This document shows positions 7,449 to 14,561 of a stretch of 64,000 nucleotides of DNA, in pieces; within the stretch, counting starts at the first letter, position 1, and every line of letters begins with the position of its first letter. Made by a program: the position numbers and the translations under genes. The DNA is from Cytobacillus oceanisediminis 2691. GTDB lineage: Bacteria; Bacillota; Bacilli; Bacillales; Cytobacillaceae. The stretch spans positions 1,091,501 to 1,155,500 of the forward strand of contig NZ_CP015506.1 in assembly GCF_000294775.2 (NCBI RefSeq), in the 5' to 3' direction. The notes beneath the pieces are model-generated. The model was not told where the DNA came from and did no database searches. It saw only the letters and a list, made by a program, of their open reading frames with translations.

Positions 7449-7759
7449 ATGAAAGAAAATCTGCAGTATCTTGCCTTCATTAATCTTCTGGATGGTCTCT
7501 TGACGTTCTTTGGAATTAGACTTTGGCTGATTGAAGAAGTGAATCTAATAATGGATTTTATATATACTATAGAACCCCTATTATTTCTTTCTGTTAAAGC
7601 TGTTTTTTCAGGCTTTTTAATTCTGCTCTCAACTTCGACTAATTTTCCGACGCAAACCAAGGTAAAGGTATTGGCAAGAGGTGCAGCTTATCTTTATTAG
7701 TACTTCATGTTTTATGGATTTATGAAGATAGAGTAAAAATACTATTCTTAGTCAAATAA
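7449..7759 (+). pseudogene. DUF5658-like small membrane protein, frameshifted
   Basis: The first frame encodes 83 residues (MKENLQYLAFINLLDGLLTF, then hydrophobic helices), resembling DUF5658 membrane proteins with the N-terminal NLLDGLLT motif. It stops at 7700. The -1 frame is open across this point and continues LLVLHVLWIYEDRVKI to a stop at 7757-7759, just before the ribosome binding site of the next gene. The natural protein therefore probably ended at 7759, and one base seems to be missing near 7690. Function unknown. A sequencing error would make this an intact gene. Confidence 0.6.
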
Positions 7760-7770
7760 GGAGGCTGAAA

Positions 7771-8037
7771 ATGTACCGAAAGAACTGCAATAAATGCCAC
7801 AAGCCTTCATACAGCAGCAGTGAATCGGGTGACTGGCTATGCCCGATATGCGGATCTAATTTAACGGATGAAGTCTTTCTGAATGCTATGACCCTCGAAC
7901 CAGTCCACACGACCTTTAAAAAATGTATAAATTCGCATACCGATTCAATAAAACAAATCAGCAAAAATTTCAGAAAAAGAATCGGACTTTCCTACTACTC
8001 AAAAAAGAGTTCGACCATTAATAACAACTTCCTTTAA
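7771..8037 (+). CDS. Small zinc-ribbon protein
   Basis: 88-residue protein with two CxxC knuckles (CNKC at 6-9 and CPIC at about 29-32), a typical zinc ribbon. The C-terminal half is basic and low in complexity (KKCINSH, KNFRKRIG). Ribosome binding site AAGGAGG seven bases before the ATG. It follows the broken DUF5658 gene by 11 bases and may be cotranscribed. I do not recognise a specific function. Confidence 0.75.
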   Translation: MYRKNCNKCHKPSYSSSESGDWLCPICGSNLTDEVFLNAMTLEPVHTTFKKCINSHTDSIKQISKNFRKRIGLSYYSKKSSTINNNFL

Positions 8038-8084
8038 AAGATGAGGGGTACAGGTAATCAAAAGAACCTAGATCAATTAGAAAT

Positions 8085-8092
8085 TTGTCGAA
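8085..8092. promoter_or_regulatory. Spo0A box (TTGTCGAA) upstream of sinI
   Basis: TTGTCGAA is an exact match to the Spo0A-phosphate recognition core (TGTCGAA). It lies about 110 bases upstream of the riboswitch and 240 upstream of sinI. In B. subtilis the sinI promoter is activated by Spo0A-phosphate. A single SinR-type heptamer AAAGAAC lies beside it at 8061-8067. Short motifs occur by chance, but position and precedent support this one. Confidence 0.6.
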
Positions 8093-8203
8093 AATCAAAT
8101 TAATTTAATATTAAAATAATTAATAAAAATTACAAAATATGACAACGTTAGCAATACGGCCATAGTAGAATACATCTATGGAAAATATTTCTTTGAGTCG
8201 ATA

Positions 8204-8293
8204 GGCGCAGAAAAAGGCAAACTCATTGAAAAATGAGGACGCAAAGTCACGGGTCTAAGGTATTGAAAAATACTACGATGGCTGGGTTGCCTG
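8204..8293 (+). promoter_or_regulatory. Cyclic-di-GMP-I (GEMM-I) riboswitch
   Basis: The aptamer core matches the GEMM-I consensus closely. GGCAAAC (8216-8222) is followed by the first hairpin CTCATT-GAAA-AATGAG with its GAAA tetraloop (8222-8237), then GGACGCAAAG (8237-8246) and CACGGGTCTAAGG. Next comes the second hairpin GTATT-GAAA-AATAC (8260-8273), then CTACGATGGCTGGGTTGCC closing the P1 region (ending 8291). Only about 30 bases separate it from the sinI start. They hold a small hairpin (8293-8310) and the GGGGGG ribosome binding site (8312-8317), with no U-run terminator, so control may act on translation (inference). Confidence 0.96.
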
Positions 8294-8324
8294 GAATACG
8301 ATACGTATCCTGGGGGGAAGAATT

Positions 8325-8471
8325 TTGACGGAGCAAAATGTAAAGGTCGAAGGAATTGATTTGGAGTGGCTGCAGTTAATTATGGAAGCTAAGAACTTAG
8401 GCCTGCAAAAGGAAGAAATTAGAGAGTTTTTACATAATAACAAAGCCAAAGAGCTTCTGATGGAAGCCTAA
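8325..8471 (+). CDS. sinI: SinI-type antirepressor (48 residues)
   Basis: Short protein with the SinI dimerisation sequence LEWLQLIMEAKNLGLQKEEI followed by REFLHNNK, matching the B. subtilis SinI pattern of L-x-W-x-L-x-x-E-A and E-x-R-x-x-L. SinI binds SinR through this helical hairpin and removes it from DNA, which releases matrix genes. It lacks a DNA-binding domain. Start is TTG with GGGGGG seven bases upstream, directly below the c-di-GMP aptamer. A strong terminator follows. The gene faces a sinR (8799-9122) instead of preceding it as in B. subtilis. Confidence 0.9.
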   Translation: MTEQNVKVEGIDLEWLQLIMEAKNLGLQKEEIREFLHNNKAKELLMEA

Positions 8472-8485
8472 TATCCGGTATTGCT

Positions 8486-8532
8486 AAGTATTTCTGTTAG
8501 AGGTATCTCTATATACGGAAATGCTTTTTATT
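8486..8532 (+). terminator. Terminator of sinI
   Basis: AAGTATTTCTGT pairs fully (two G-U) with ACGGAAATGCTT, enclosing an inner stem TAGAG/CTCTA, and is followed by a T-rich run. Confidence 0.88.
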
Positions 8533-8580
8533 TTGGCTGTTTTCGTAAAGTTTGATGCTATTTAATAAATTGATTTAATT

Positions 8581-8715
8581 TACTGAGTTGATTGGAGCGG
8601 AGGGGACTTGACTCCTGCGGGAGGAGAGGGAGCGGGAGACCCCGCAGGCAAAGCCGAGGAGGCTCCCGTTCCTCCCCGCGGAAAGCAAGTTCCCGCAGCG
8701 GAAATCAACGGGCAG
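8581..8715. repeat. Bacillaceae GC-rich intergenic repeat, copy A
   Basis: About 135 bp beginning GAGTTGATTGGAGCGG and ending GCGGAAATCAAC, so the ends are complementary. The inside holds the GCGGGAG/ACCCCGCAG and GAGGAGGCTC blocks shared with copies at 14354-14483 and 37541-37736 and a shrunken copy at 18862-18915. It is far richer in G+C than its surroundings. Repeats of this type are common between genes in Bacillaceae. Confidence 0.85.
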
Positions 8716-8762
8716 AATAATAAGCAAAAACAACACACTATGAGAAAGGATCCTAATTTTGC

Positions 8763-8790
8763 AAAAAAAATAAGCCTGTACATTCAGGCT
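8763..8790 (-). terminator. Terminator of sinR (minus strand)
   Basis: On the minus strand AGCCTG-AATGTA-CAGGCT is followed by TTATTTTTTTT. It lies nine bases beyond the sinR stop. Confidence 0.85.
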
Positions 8791-8798
8791 CATTGCAT

Positions 8799-9122
8799 CT
8801 ATGATTTTTGTCCGCTTCTCCACTTATTAAAATCCAAAAACTCCCGAAATTGCTCCTTAGAAACACCAGACTCCATCGCTTCCTTCACAATTTTCATCCA
8901 TTCTGAATCGAGGTCTTCCTTGTTGATCTGCTCATGGATCAGATGGTCCACGGGAACATTCAGAACACCTGCGATTTTCTCAAGAAATTGAATCGATGGA
9001 TTAGTTTGCAGGTTGCGCTCAAGCGAGCTTAAATATGATTTTGCCACACCGGCCTGGTCCGCAAGCTCGGATAAGGACATTTTCTTGTCCTGGCGAAGTT
9101 TTTTTACACGATCACCGATCAT
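8799..9122 (-). CDS. sinR: SinR transcriptional repressor (paralogue 2)
   Basis: 107 residues, very close to B. subtilis SinR. The HTH region includes SLSELADQAGVAKSYLSSLE and the next residues read RNLQTNPSIQFLEK, the canonical SinR block. The C-terminal dimerisation region reads LDSEWMKIVKEAMESGVSKEQ and FREFLDFNKWR. It represses biofilm matrix genes and controls the sessile-motile choice. Start at the ATG of MIGDRVKK is preferred over an upstream GTG because AAGGTG lies 11 bases before it and because SinR proteins begin MIG. Convergent with sinI. A GAACGATTTGTTC palindrome lies about 65 bases upstream. Confidence 0.94.
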   Translation of the reverse strand: MIGDRVKKLRQDKKMSLSELADQAGVAKSYLSSLERNLQTNPSIQFLEKIAGVLNVPVDHLIHEQINKEDLDSEWMKIVKEAMESGVSKEQFREFLDFNKWRSGQKS

Positions 9123-9185
9123 CGTATACCACACACCTTATTTTGTATGTAATAGGATTATATCATATATCTAGTTCCATATTAA

Positions 9186-9198
9186 GAACGATTTGTTC
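9186..9198. promoter_or_regulatory. GAACGATTTGTTC near-palindrome upstream of sinR
   Basis: Differs at two positions from the perfect palindrome GAACAAATTGTTC (4238-4250) in front of the other SinR-like gene. Both sit in the promoter zone of a sinR paralogue, so a common autoregulatory or cross-regulatory operator is plausible. Confidence 0.45.
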
Positions 9199-9284
9199 AA
9201 TATTATTACCATCATACCACAGTGTCAACCGATTTAAATAGTTAGTTATCTGTGTTTTATAAAAATAAATCTTTTGTCGCTCGC

Positions 9285-9320
9285 AAAAAGTAATGCTCCG
9301 CGTCAGAGGACGGGAGCATT
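9285..9320 (-). terminator. Terminator of mnmH (minus strand)
   Basis: AATGCTCC and GGAGCATT pair around a 13-base loop. On the minus strand the hairpin is followed by a T-rich stretch (ACTTTTTG). It overlaps the mnmH stop codon. Confidence 0.7.
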
Positions 9321-10361
9321 TTGGTTTTCAATAATGTGAATAATTTGTTGTGCAGCTGCTTCCACATCATCCGCATTTACGTGGTGGAATTGGCCTTCAT
9401 AGTCATGCTGTTTAAAAGCATAGCGCGGATCGTAATAGTGTTCTAATAAAAGCTTGATAAATAGCTCGTAGTTTTCTGCTTCAGCTGATTCATCCAGCTG
9501 CTCGCGGATTTCAGTATCTTTCAGACGTTTTTTAATAAACACAAGGCTTTCATCCACTTTCGGCTTGAACCATTCTTCTCTTTGATAAGGTTCCACATAG
9601 TCACGGAGGATACGCTGTACACGGGACTCCATGCTTGCAAACATATCAATATGAATACCAGTTTTTTTGGTATCAAGAAGCTCGTCCGGCTGAACAGCCT
9701 TTCCTATTCGCTTGCTTTCAGCTTCCATAATAATATAAGGGGAACCTTTAACCTCAGAAAGGGCTTGATACAATAGTGCATCAAATGTTTTCTGGGTACT
9801 GCCGTCTCCCATGCCAAAGGATCCGAAGATTGAACCGCGATGTCCTGCCATTTCTTCAAGGTCAATAACAGGATATCCTTTTTCGCTTAATACCTTCAGC
9901 ACATCCGTTTTCCCGACGCCGGTCATTCCGTGCAGAACAACTGCTTTTTCAGGAATCAAGTCTGCTGTGTTTTCAAGTATATATTGACGGTACGCTCTAT
10001 AGCCCCCAATTAAACGGGGGATTGAAACTCCCGCATAGGTTATAAATGTGGTGACCGCTTTACTGCGCATGCCGCCGCGCCAGCAGTAAATGACAGGCTG
10101 TAAGCCATCATTTTTCAGGTCTCTGATTTTCTGCATCATGGACGGAATTTTAGGTGAAACGATTTCCATCGCTCTCCACTTAGCCGCATCAGAACCTTCT
10201 CTCTTATATAGTGTTCCGATTTCCACACGCTCTTCATTGGTGAAAAGCGGAACATTGACAGCACCGGGAATGCTGCACTCCTCAAATTCAATTGGAGACC
10301 TGACATCAACCGGAACTGCGTTGTCCATTTGGATATATTGTTCGACTGCTATTTCTCTCAT
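9303..10361 (-). CDS. mnmH: tRNA 2-selenouridine (or geranyl-2-thiouridine) synthase
   Basis: Acts on the wobble uridine of tRNAs for Lys, Glu and Gln, converting 2-thiouridine to S-geranyl-2-thiouridine and then to 2-selenouridine. Residues about 1-130 are a rhodanese domain with the active cysteine in YCWRGGMRS. A P-loop (HGMTGVGKTDVL) follows near 145-156 and begins the transfer domain. The start is set at the ATG with GGAGG upstream (10361), not at the TTG 15 bases earlier. No selenophosphate synthase gene is seen in this window, so the selenium step cannot be confirmed. Single-gene unit. Confidence 0.93.
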   Translation of the reverse strand: MREIAVEQYIQMDNAVPVDVRSPIEFEECSIPGAVNVPLFTNEERVEIGTLYKREGSDAAKWRAMEIVSPKIPSMMQKIRDLKNDGLQPVIYCWRGGMRSKAVTTFITYAGVSIPRLIGGYRAYRQYILENTADLIPEKAVVLHGMTGVGKTDVLKVLSEKGYPVIDLEEMAGHRGSIFGSFGMGDGSTQKTFDALLYQALSEVKGSPYIIMEAESKRIGKAVQPDELLDTKKTGIHIDMFASMESRVQRILRDYVEPYQREEWFKPKVDESLVFIKKRLKDTEIREQLDESAEAENYELFIKLLLEHYYDPRYAFKQHDYEGQFHHVNADDVEAAAQQIIHIIENQNAPVL

Positions 10362-10588
10362 TATTATTGCCTCCAAAAAATAATGCTATATATCTTCCGA
10401 AAAGGAACGTTAATTGATTTTACTCTCTCTATTATACAGGATTTTGAAAATATAGGTGTCTCCCACAATCATACTCCTATTTTCAAAAGTTTGTTCTAAT
10501 AATTTTTTCCAGACATTGTAATATCAGCATATCCATTGGTTTTGCTTTTTAAAAAGGAGGTTAAATAAAAGGCAAAGGTGGTGGAAAC

Positions 10589-11890
10589 ATGTCCTTGAAT
10601 ACAGAGGTTACAATTGTGGGCGGAGGGATTGGCGGCTTGACGCTTGGATTGAAGCTGGCCCAAGCCAATATTGATGTCCTCGTTCTGGAGAAACTGGATG
10701 CCCCATCTTCCGTTTATAAGGGAGAACTCCTGCAGCCGAAGAGCCTGAAAATTTTTAAGCGGCTTGATGCTTTGGATGTAATCCGAGAGAATGGCTTTTC
10801 ATTTTCCCGAATTGCGTTTGAGGAAGGGGAAAAAGAGTTTGCCATGGATTACAGCATTCTGCCGGGAGATTATAAATATTCACTCATGATCGAGCATGAA
10901 AGGCTGAAAGGAATCCTCCTCAAACAGGCACTTCAATATCCAAACTTTCATTACTTGTCAGGGACCCTGGCAAAAGGCTATGAAAATGGCGAATTAATGG
11001 TTGAGCGGAAGGATTTAAAGGAGCAGCTGACGGTGAAGGCTGACTTTTTTATAGGTGCTGAGGGAAGGAATTCCATAACAAGAAAAGTAATGAATAGCAA
11101 GATTAAAAAGATTGAGTACAATCATCAATTTTTAACTGTTACTTTCCCCCGGCCTCAATCATTGGAGGAAGGGAAGATCATTTCTAAGGGTGAACGGTTT
11201 CTCGGATTATTTCCGCTGCCGGATGCGAAAGTACGGTCTGTCTATTTAATTCCGGAGGGCACTTATAAGGAACATCTCAAAAAAGGAATTCACCATTTCC
11301 ATAAAAACTATTTAGAGCTTTTTCCGGAATTGGAGGGGTATGTGACCAGGCTGGAAAATTGGAAGGATATTCAGCTGATGATTCCGACAGCCTTTTATGC
11401 AGATAAATATGTGGATGGAAAGCTCGCTATCTTGGGGGATGCAGCCCATACGGTCCACCCGATGGCAGGTGAAGGGATGAATATGGCGATTCAGGATGCG
11501 GATGTGCTTGGTGAATTGCTTGCAGAGATGTATGCGAGCGGAAGAATTTCGCCGGACAAGCTTAAATGGTATGAAAAAGTCAGGAAGCCCCGCGCTGAAA
11601 ACATGATTGGCCTCAGCCATTTATCGGCCATAGCCTATTCCTATTCCAACCGGGTTATTACTGGAATACGCCGCAATGGCCTGAAGCAGATTGAAAGAGA
11701 TAAAACCCTGCAATATAAGCAAATGCTGAATGTTTCAGGCCTTGGATATTGGTCAGAGAGCCTGTGGGATCGATTGATTCAGGCAGGAATGCTGCCGGCA
11801 AGAAAAACAGAATTATCAGCTGCCGTTAAAAGTGATTATTTTTATACAGAAAAAGATGACTATCCCTGGAAGAAGGTTGAACAGCCATGA
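10589..11890 (+). CDS. FAD-dependent aromatic monooxygenase (UbiH/PHBH type)
   Basis: Flavoprotein hydroxylase of 433 residues. It has the N-terminal dinucleotide-binding motif VGGGIGGLTLGLKLA, the middle GAEGRNS segment, and the second FAD motif LGDAAHTVHPMAGEGMN near 290. These are the class A monooxygenase signatures, using NAD(P)H and O2 to hydroxylate aromatic or quinone-like substrates. Its stop overlaps the start of a methyltransferase by four bases (ATGA), so the two are translationally coupled. Such pairs often tailor polyketide or quinone compounds, and a type III polyketide synthase could be a partner elsewhere (inference). Confidence 0.9.
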   Translation: MSLNTEVTIVGGGIGGLTLGLKLAQANIDVLVLEKLDAPSSVYKGELLQPKSLKIFKRLDALDVIRENGFSFSRIAFEEGEKEFAMDYSILPGDYKYSLMIEHERLKGILLKQALQYPNFHYLSGTLAKGYENGELMVERKDLKEQLTVKADFFIGAEGRNSITRKVMNSKIKKIEYNHQFLTVTFPRPQSLEEGKIISKGERFLGLFPLPDAKVRSVYLIPEGTYKEHLKKGIHHFHKNYLELFPELEGYVTRLENWKDIQLMIPTAFYADKYVDGKLAILGDAAHTVHPMAGEGMNMAIQDADVLGELLAEMYASGRISPDKLKWYEKVRKPRAENMIGLSHLSAIAYSYSNRVITGIRRNGLKQIERDKTLQYKQMLNVSGLGYWSESLWDRLIQAGMLPARKTELSAAVKSDYFYTEKDDYPWKKVEQP

Positions 11891-12876
11891 TAAATGAATA
11901 TGTGAGATTACTAAAAGCACGAAATTGGATGAAAAAGAACCAGCCGTTTTTGTACAGCTGGCACGCATACGTAGGCTTCGAGCTTGACCTTTTTTCCCAG
12001 TTCCGCAGCTGGAAAACGGTAAAAGAGGTGGCATCAAGCAAAAATCTTCAGGAGGAGCTGCTTTTAAGGTGGGTGGAGGTGGGGCTTTCGATCCGTCATT
12101 TGAAAAAGAAAGGGAAGGATAAAATTAAGACAGCATCTAAATTCAGTCTTCCGTCTACGCCGAAAAACCCCCGATCTACAGGAATCATCCTGAAGGAAAT
12201 GATGGAATTGCATATCCCGACTTTACTCTCTTATCCAGAACTGCTCCGTTCCAATAAGAAAAACACTTTTGACCATGAAGAGCATGGACCTACCGTAGCG
12301 AGAACCTCGTCACTGCTTGAACAGCTTGCATTGCCGCGTCTGATGAAAACCATTAAGAAAAACAAAATGGAAAGGATCATCGACATTGGGTGCGGGGAAG
12401 GCGGCTATTTAAGCAGAATCGGCCAAAAGTTCCCGCAGGCAAAACTGGCAGGCATTGAAATGAATGAAGAGGTGGCAGATTCCGCCAGAACCAATTGCAA
12501 AGATATTCCCAGCATTAAAATTGTCACAGCGGATGTCCATGAATACTCACCTGAGCATCAGGCTGATTTAATTATGGTCAATAACTTACTGCACTATATC
12601 CAGCCGGAGGATCGCAAGCAGCTGCTATTCCGCTTGAAAGGCTGGCTTAGCCGAAAAGGATCCATAACTATTATCACGCCCATTCTTCATTCGAAAAAAG
12701 GGGAAGAGTTTTCAAGTGTTTTTAACAGCTTCTTCTCTGCATTTGAAAATCTCTATCCTACCCCGACCGAGGAGGATATACATCAAATCGCTAAAGAGCT
12801 GAAGCTGAAAGTAAAAACCTTCAAGCCGGTCGTAACTGAAGGTGGATGGTATTTTATCCAGCTGTCCAACAGGTAA
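11887..12876 (+). CDS. Class I SAM-dependent methyltransferase
   Basis: 329-residue methyltransferase. The SAM-binding motif I is IIDIGCGEGGYLSRIG (about 159-174), followed by the acidic residue in AGIEMNEE and the post-motif MVNNLLHYIQPED. The N-terminal 100 residues resemble a winged-helix dimerisation part as in O-methyltransferases. It overlaps the upstream monooxygenase by four bases. Together they probably hydroxylate and then methylate one small molecule. Substrate unknown. Confidence 0.88.
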   Translation: MINEYVRLLKARNWMKKNQPFLYSWHAYVGFELDLFSQFRSWKTVKEVASSKNLQEELLLRWVEVGLSIRHLKKKGKDKIKTASKFSLPSTPKNPRSTGIILKEMMELHIPTLLSYPELLRSNKKNTFDHEEHGPTVARTSSLLEQLALPRLMKTIKKNKMERIIDIGCGEGGYLSRIGQKFPQAKLAGIEMNEEVADSARTNCKDIPSIKIVTADVHEYSPEHQADLIMVNNLLHYIQPEDRKQLLFRLKGWLSRKGSITIITPILHSKKGEEFSSVFNSFFSAFENLYPTPTEEDIHQIAKELKLKVKTFKPVVTEGGWYFIQLSNR

Positions 12877-12936
12877 ATGAAAGCAAGCTAGATAAATGGT
12901 AGAATGGTGTAAAACATGACTGAAATGGTGATTGAA

Positions 12937-13665
12937 ATGAGAAATAATAAATACCTAGTGATTTATGAGGAGCTTGCCCAGCAAATTCAGGAAGGCAAGT
13001 ATCCCGCCAGATCCATTCTGCCATCTGAACATGAATTGACGGAGATGTATTCCACTTCAAGGGAAACCATCCGAAAAGCGTTGAATTTGCTTGCGCAAAA
13101 CGGCTTTATCCAGAAAATCCGCGGGAAAGGCTCGCTGGTCCTTGATTTAAAAAAGCTTCAGTTCCCCATATCGGGTCTGGTCAGCTTTAAAGAGCTGGCC
13201 GGGAAGATGGGTCAGCGTGCCGAAACGATTGTGGACGAATTTTCACTTATTCAGCCTGATGCAGAAAAGATGAAGCATCTCCATATTGATAAAAGTGAAA
13301 AGGTATGGAAAGTGTATCGTGTCCGGAAGATTGAAGATGAGCGGATTATTTTGGACAAGGATTTTTTAATTGAGAAATATGTCCCGGGCTTGAACAAAGA
13401 AATATGCCAGAGCTCTATTTTTGCCTACATTGAGGGCGAACTCGGGAAAAAAATCAGTTTTGCCAAAAAGGAATTTACTGTGGAAGAACCAACTGCTGAA
13501 GACCGCAGGCTCCTTGATATGGAAGGGTTCCATGCCATTGTCGTGGTGAAAAATTATATCTACTTTGACGATGCCACCCTTTTTCAATACACAGAATCCA
13601 GGCACAGACCCGACAAATTCAGGTTTGTTGACTTTGCCAGAAGAATGGACAGCCAGGTATTTTAA
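12937..13665 (+). CDS. treR: Trehalose operon repressor, GntR/HutC family
   Basis: An N-terminal winged helix (PARSILPSEHELTEMYSTS and the block following) and a C-terminal UTRA effector domain ending ESRHRPDKFRFVDFARR, the TreR signature; the match to B. subtilis TreR extends over the whole length. TreR senses trehalose 6-phosphate and represses treP-treA. Neither gene is present here, so it acts in trans or has been moved. The start at MRNNKYLVIY is chosen by homology and a GGTGA seven bases upstream. An ATG 21 bases earlier is an alternative. Confidence 0.9.
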   Translation: MRNNKYLVIYEELAQQIQEGKYPARSILPSEHELTEMYSTSRETIRKALNLLAQNGFIQKIRGKGSLVLDLKKLQFPISGLVSFKELAGKMGQRAETIVDEFSLIQPDAEKMKHLHIDKSEKVWKVYRVRKIEDERIILDKDFLIEKYVPGLNKEICQSSIFAYIEGELGKKISFAKKEFTVEEPTAEDRRLLDMEGFHAIVVVKNYIYFDDATLFQYTESRHRPDKFRFVDFARRMDSQVF

Positions 13666-13685
13666 AGGTGAATATGCCTTTTTAC

Positions 13686-13710
13686 GTTTAAGATTGTCCA
13701 TTCAGGGAAA
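13686..13710 (+). promoter_or_regulatory. Sigma-B type promoter for yfkM
   Basis: GTTTAA (13686-13691), a 13-base spacer and GGGAAA (13705-13710) match the sigma-B consensus GTTTAA-N12/14-GGGTAT. The downstream gene is the orthologue of a known general stress gene. Confidence 0.7.
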
Positions 13711-13748
13711 TCTCCTTATGTGAAGATTTTTCAAAGGAGATGTTATAA

Positions 13749-14264
13749 ATGAGTAAAAAAATCGCATGCTTAATTACCGAGATGTTCGAAGATAGTGAAT
13801 ACACGGAACCTGCCCAAGCATTTAAAGAAACCGGCCATGAAGTTGTGACAATTGAAAAGGAACAAGGCAAATCTGTTAAAGGAAAACAGGGCGAAGCCAC
13901 TGTTCAAATAGATCAAAGTATTGATAACGTAAATCCGCAGGACTTTGATGCACTATTCCTGCCAGGCGGATTCTCACCGGACCAGCTTCGTGCCGATGAC
14001 CGATTTGTTCAATTTACAAAATCCTTCATGGACGAAAAGAAACCAGTATTCGCCATCTGCCACGGACCACAGCTATTGCTGACAGCTAAAACACTCGAAG
14101 GCCGCGACGCAACCGGCTACAAATCCATCCAAGTCGACATGGAATACGCAGGCGCCAAATTCCAGGACTCAGAAGTCGTCGTCTGCCAAAACCAGTTAGT
14201 AACAAGCCGACAGCCAGGTGATATTCCGGCATTTACACGTGAATCGCTTAAGTTGTTAGGTTAA
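13749..14264 (+). CDS. yfkM: DJ-1/PfpI family general stress protein (YfkM-like)
   Basis: 171-residue class I glutamine-amidotransferase-fold protein. The nucleophile cysteine is in FAICHGPQLLL at about residue 100, and an upstream Glu lies in ITEMFEDSEY. The family includes intracellular PfpI-like proteases and glyoxalase or deglycase-type enzymes. B. subtilis YfkM (GSP18) is part of the sigma-B general stress regulon, which agrees with the promoter seen at 13686-13710. Ribosome binding site AAAGGAG. Confidence 0.92.
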   Translation: MSKKIACLITEMFEDSEYTEPAQAFKETGHEVVTIEKEQGKSVKGKQGEATVQIDQSIDNVNPQDFDALFLPGGFSPDQLRADDRFVQFTKSFMDEKKPVFAICHGPQLLLTAKTLEGRDATGYKSIQVDMEYAGAKFQDSEVVVCQNQLVTSRQPGDIPAFTRESLKLLG

Positions 14265-14275
14265 TAAAATTGACA

Positions 14276-14306
14276 GCCCTCTGCCTTAGTTGGTAGAGGG
14301 CTTAAT
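14276..14306 (+). terminator. Terminator after yfkM
   Basis: GCCCTCT (14276-14282) pairs with AGAGGGC (14295-14301); the following tract is A/T rich but not pure T. Confidence 0.6.
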
Positions 14307-14353
14307 ATATACACTTAATATGGGTTTTTATTCCGTATAATTGTTAAATAACT

Positions 14354-14483
14354 GTGCTGATTGGAGCGAAAGGTACGAGACTCCTACGGGAGTAGCGAAC
14401 CAGGGGAGACCCCGCAGGCGGTCACGCCGAGGAGGCTCCCGGTAGCCCCGTGGAAAGCGAGTGCCTGCAGCGGAAATCAGCAC
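14354..14483. repeat. Bacillaceae GC-rich intergenic repeat, copy B
   Basis: 130 bp with fully complementary ends (GTGCTGATT and AATCAGCAC) and the same inner blocks as copy A (CTACGGGAG, GACCCCGCAG, GAGGAGGCTC, GCGGAAATCA). In copy A the ends read GTTGATT/AATCAAC. The end bases therefore changed together on both sides, which implies that pairing of the ends is maintained. Confidence 0.85.
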
Positions 14484-14523
14484 CCATATCAACAGCTGTA
14501 CATTATTTTTAAAGGGTACAACC

Positions 14524-14555
14524 CATCAAAAAAAGCAGCCATCAATAGGCTGCTC
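14524..14555 (-). terminator. Terminator of yfkK (minus strand)
   Basis: On the minus strand AGCAGCC-tattgat-GGCTGCT is followed by a run of seven T residues. Confidence 0.88.
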
Positions 14556-14561
14556 CAATAA

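Noticed and set aside
8608..8991. 127-codon plus-strand frame
   Set aside because: It covers the GC-rich repeat and then the antisense of sinR; no ribosome binding site.
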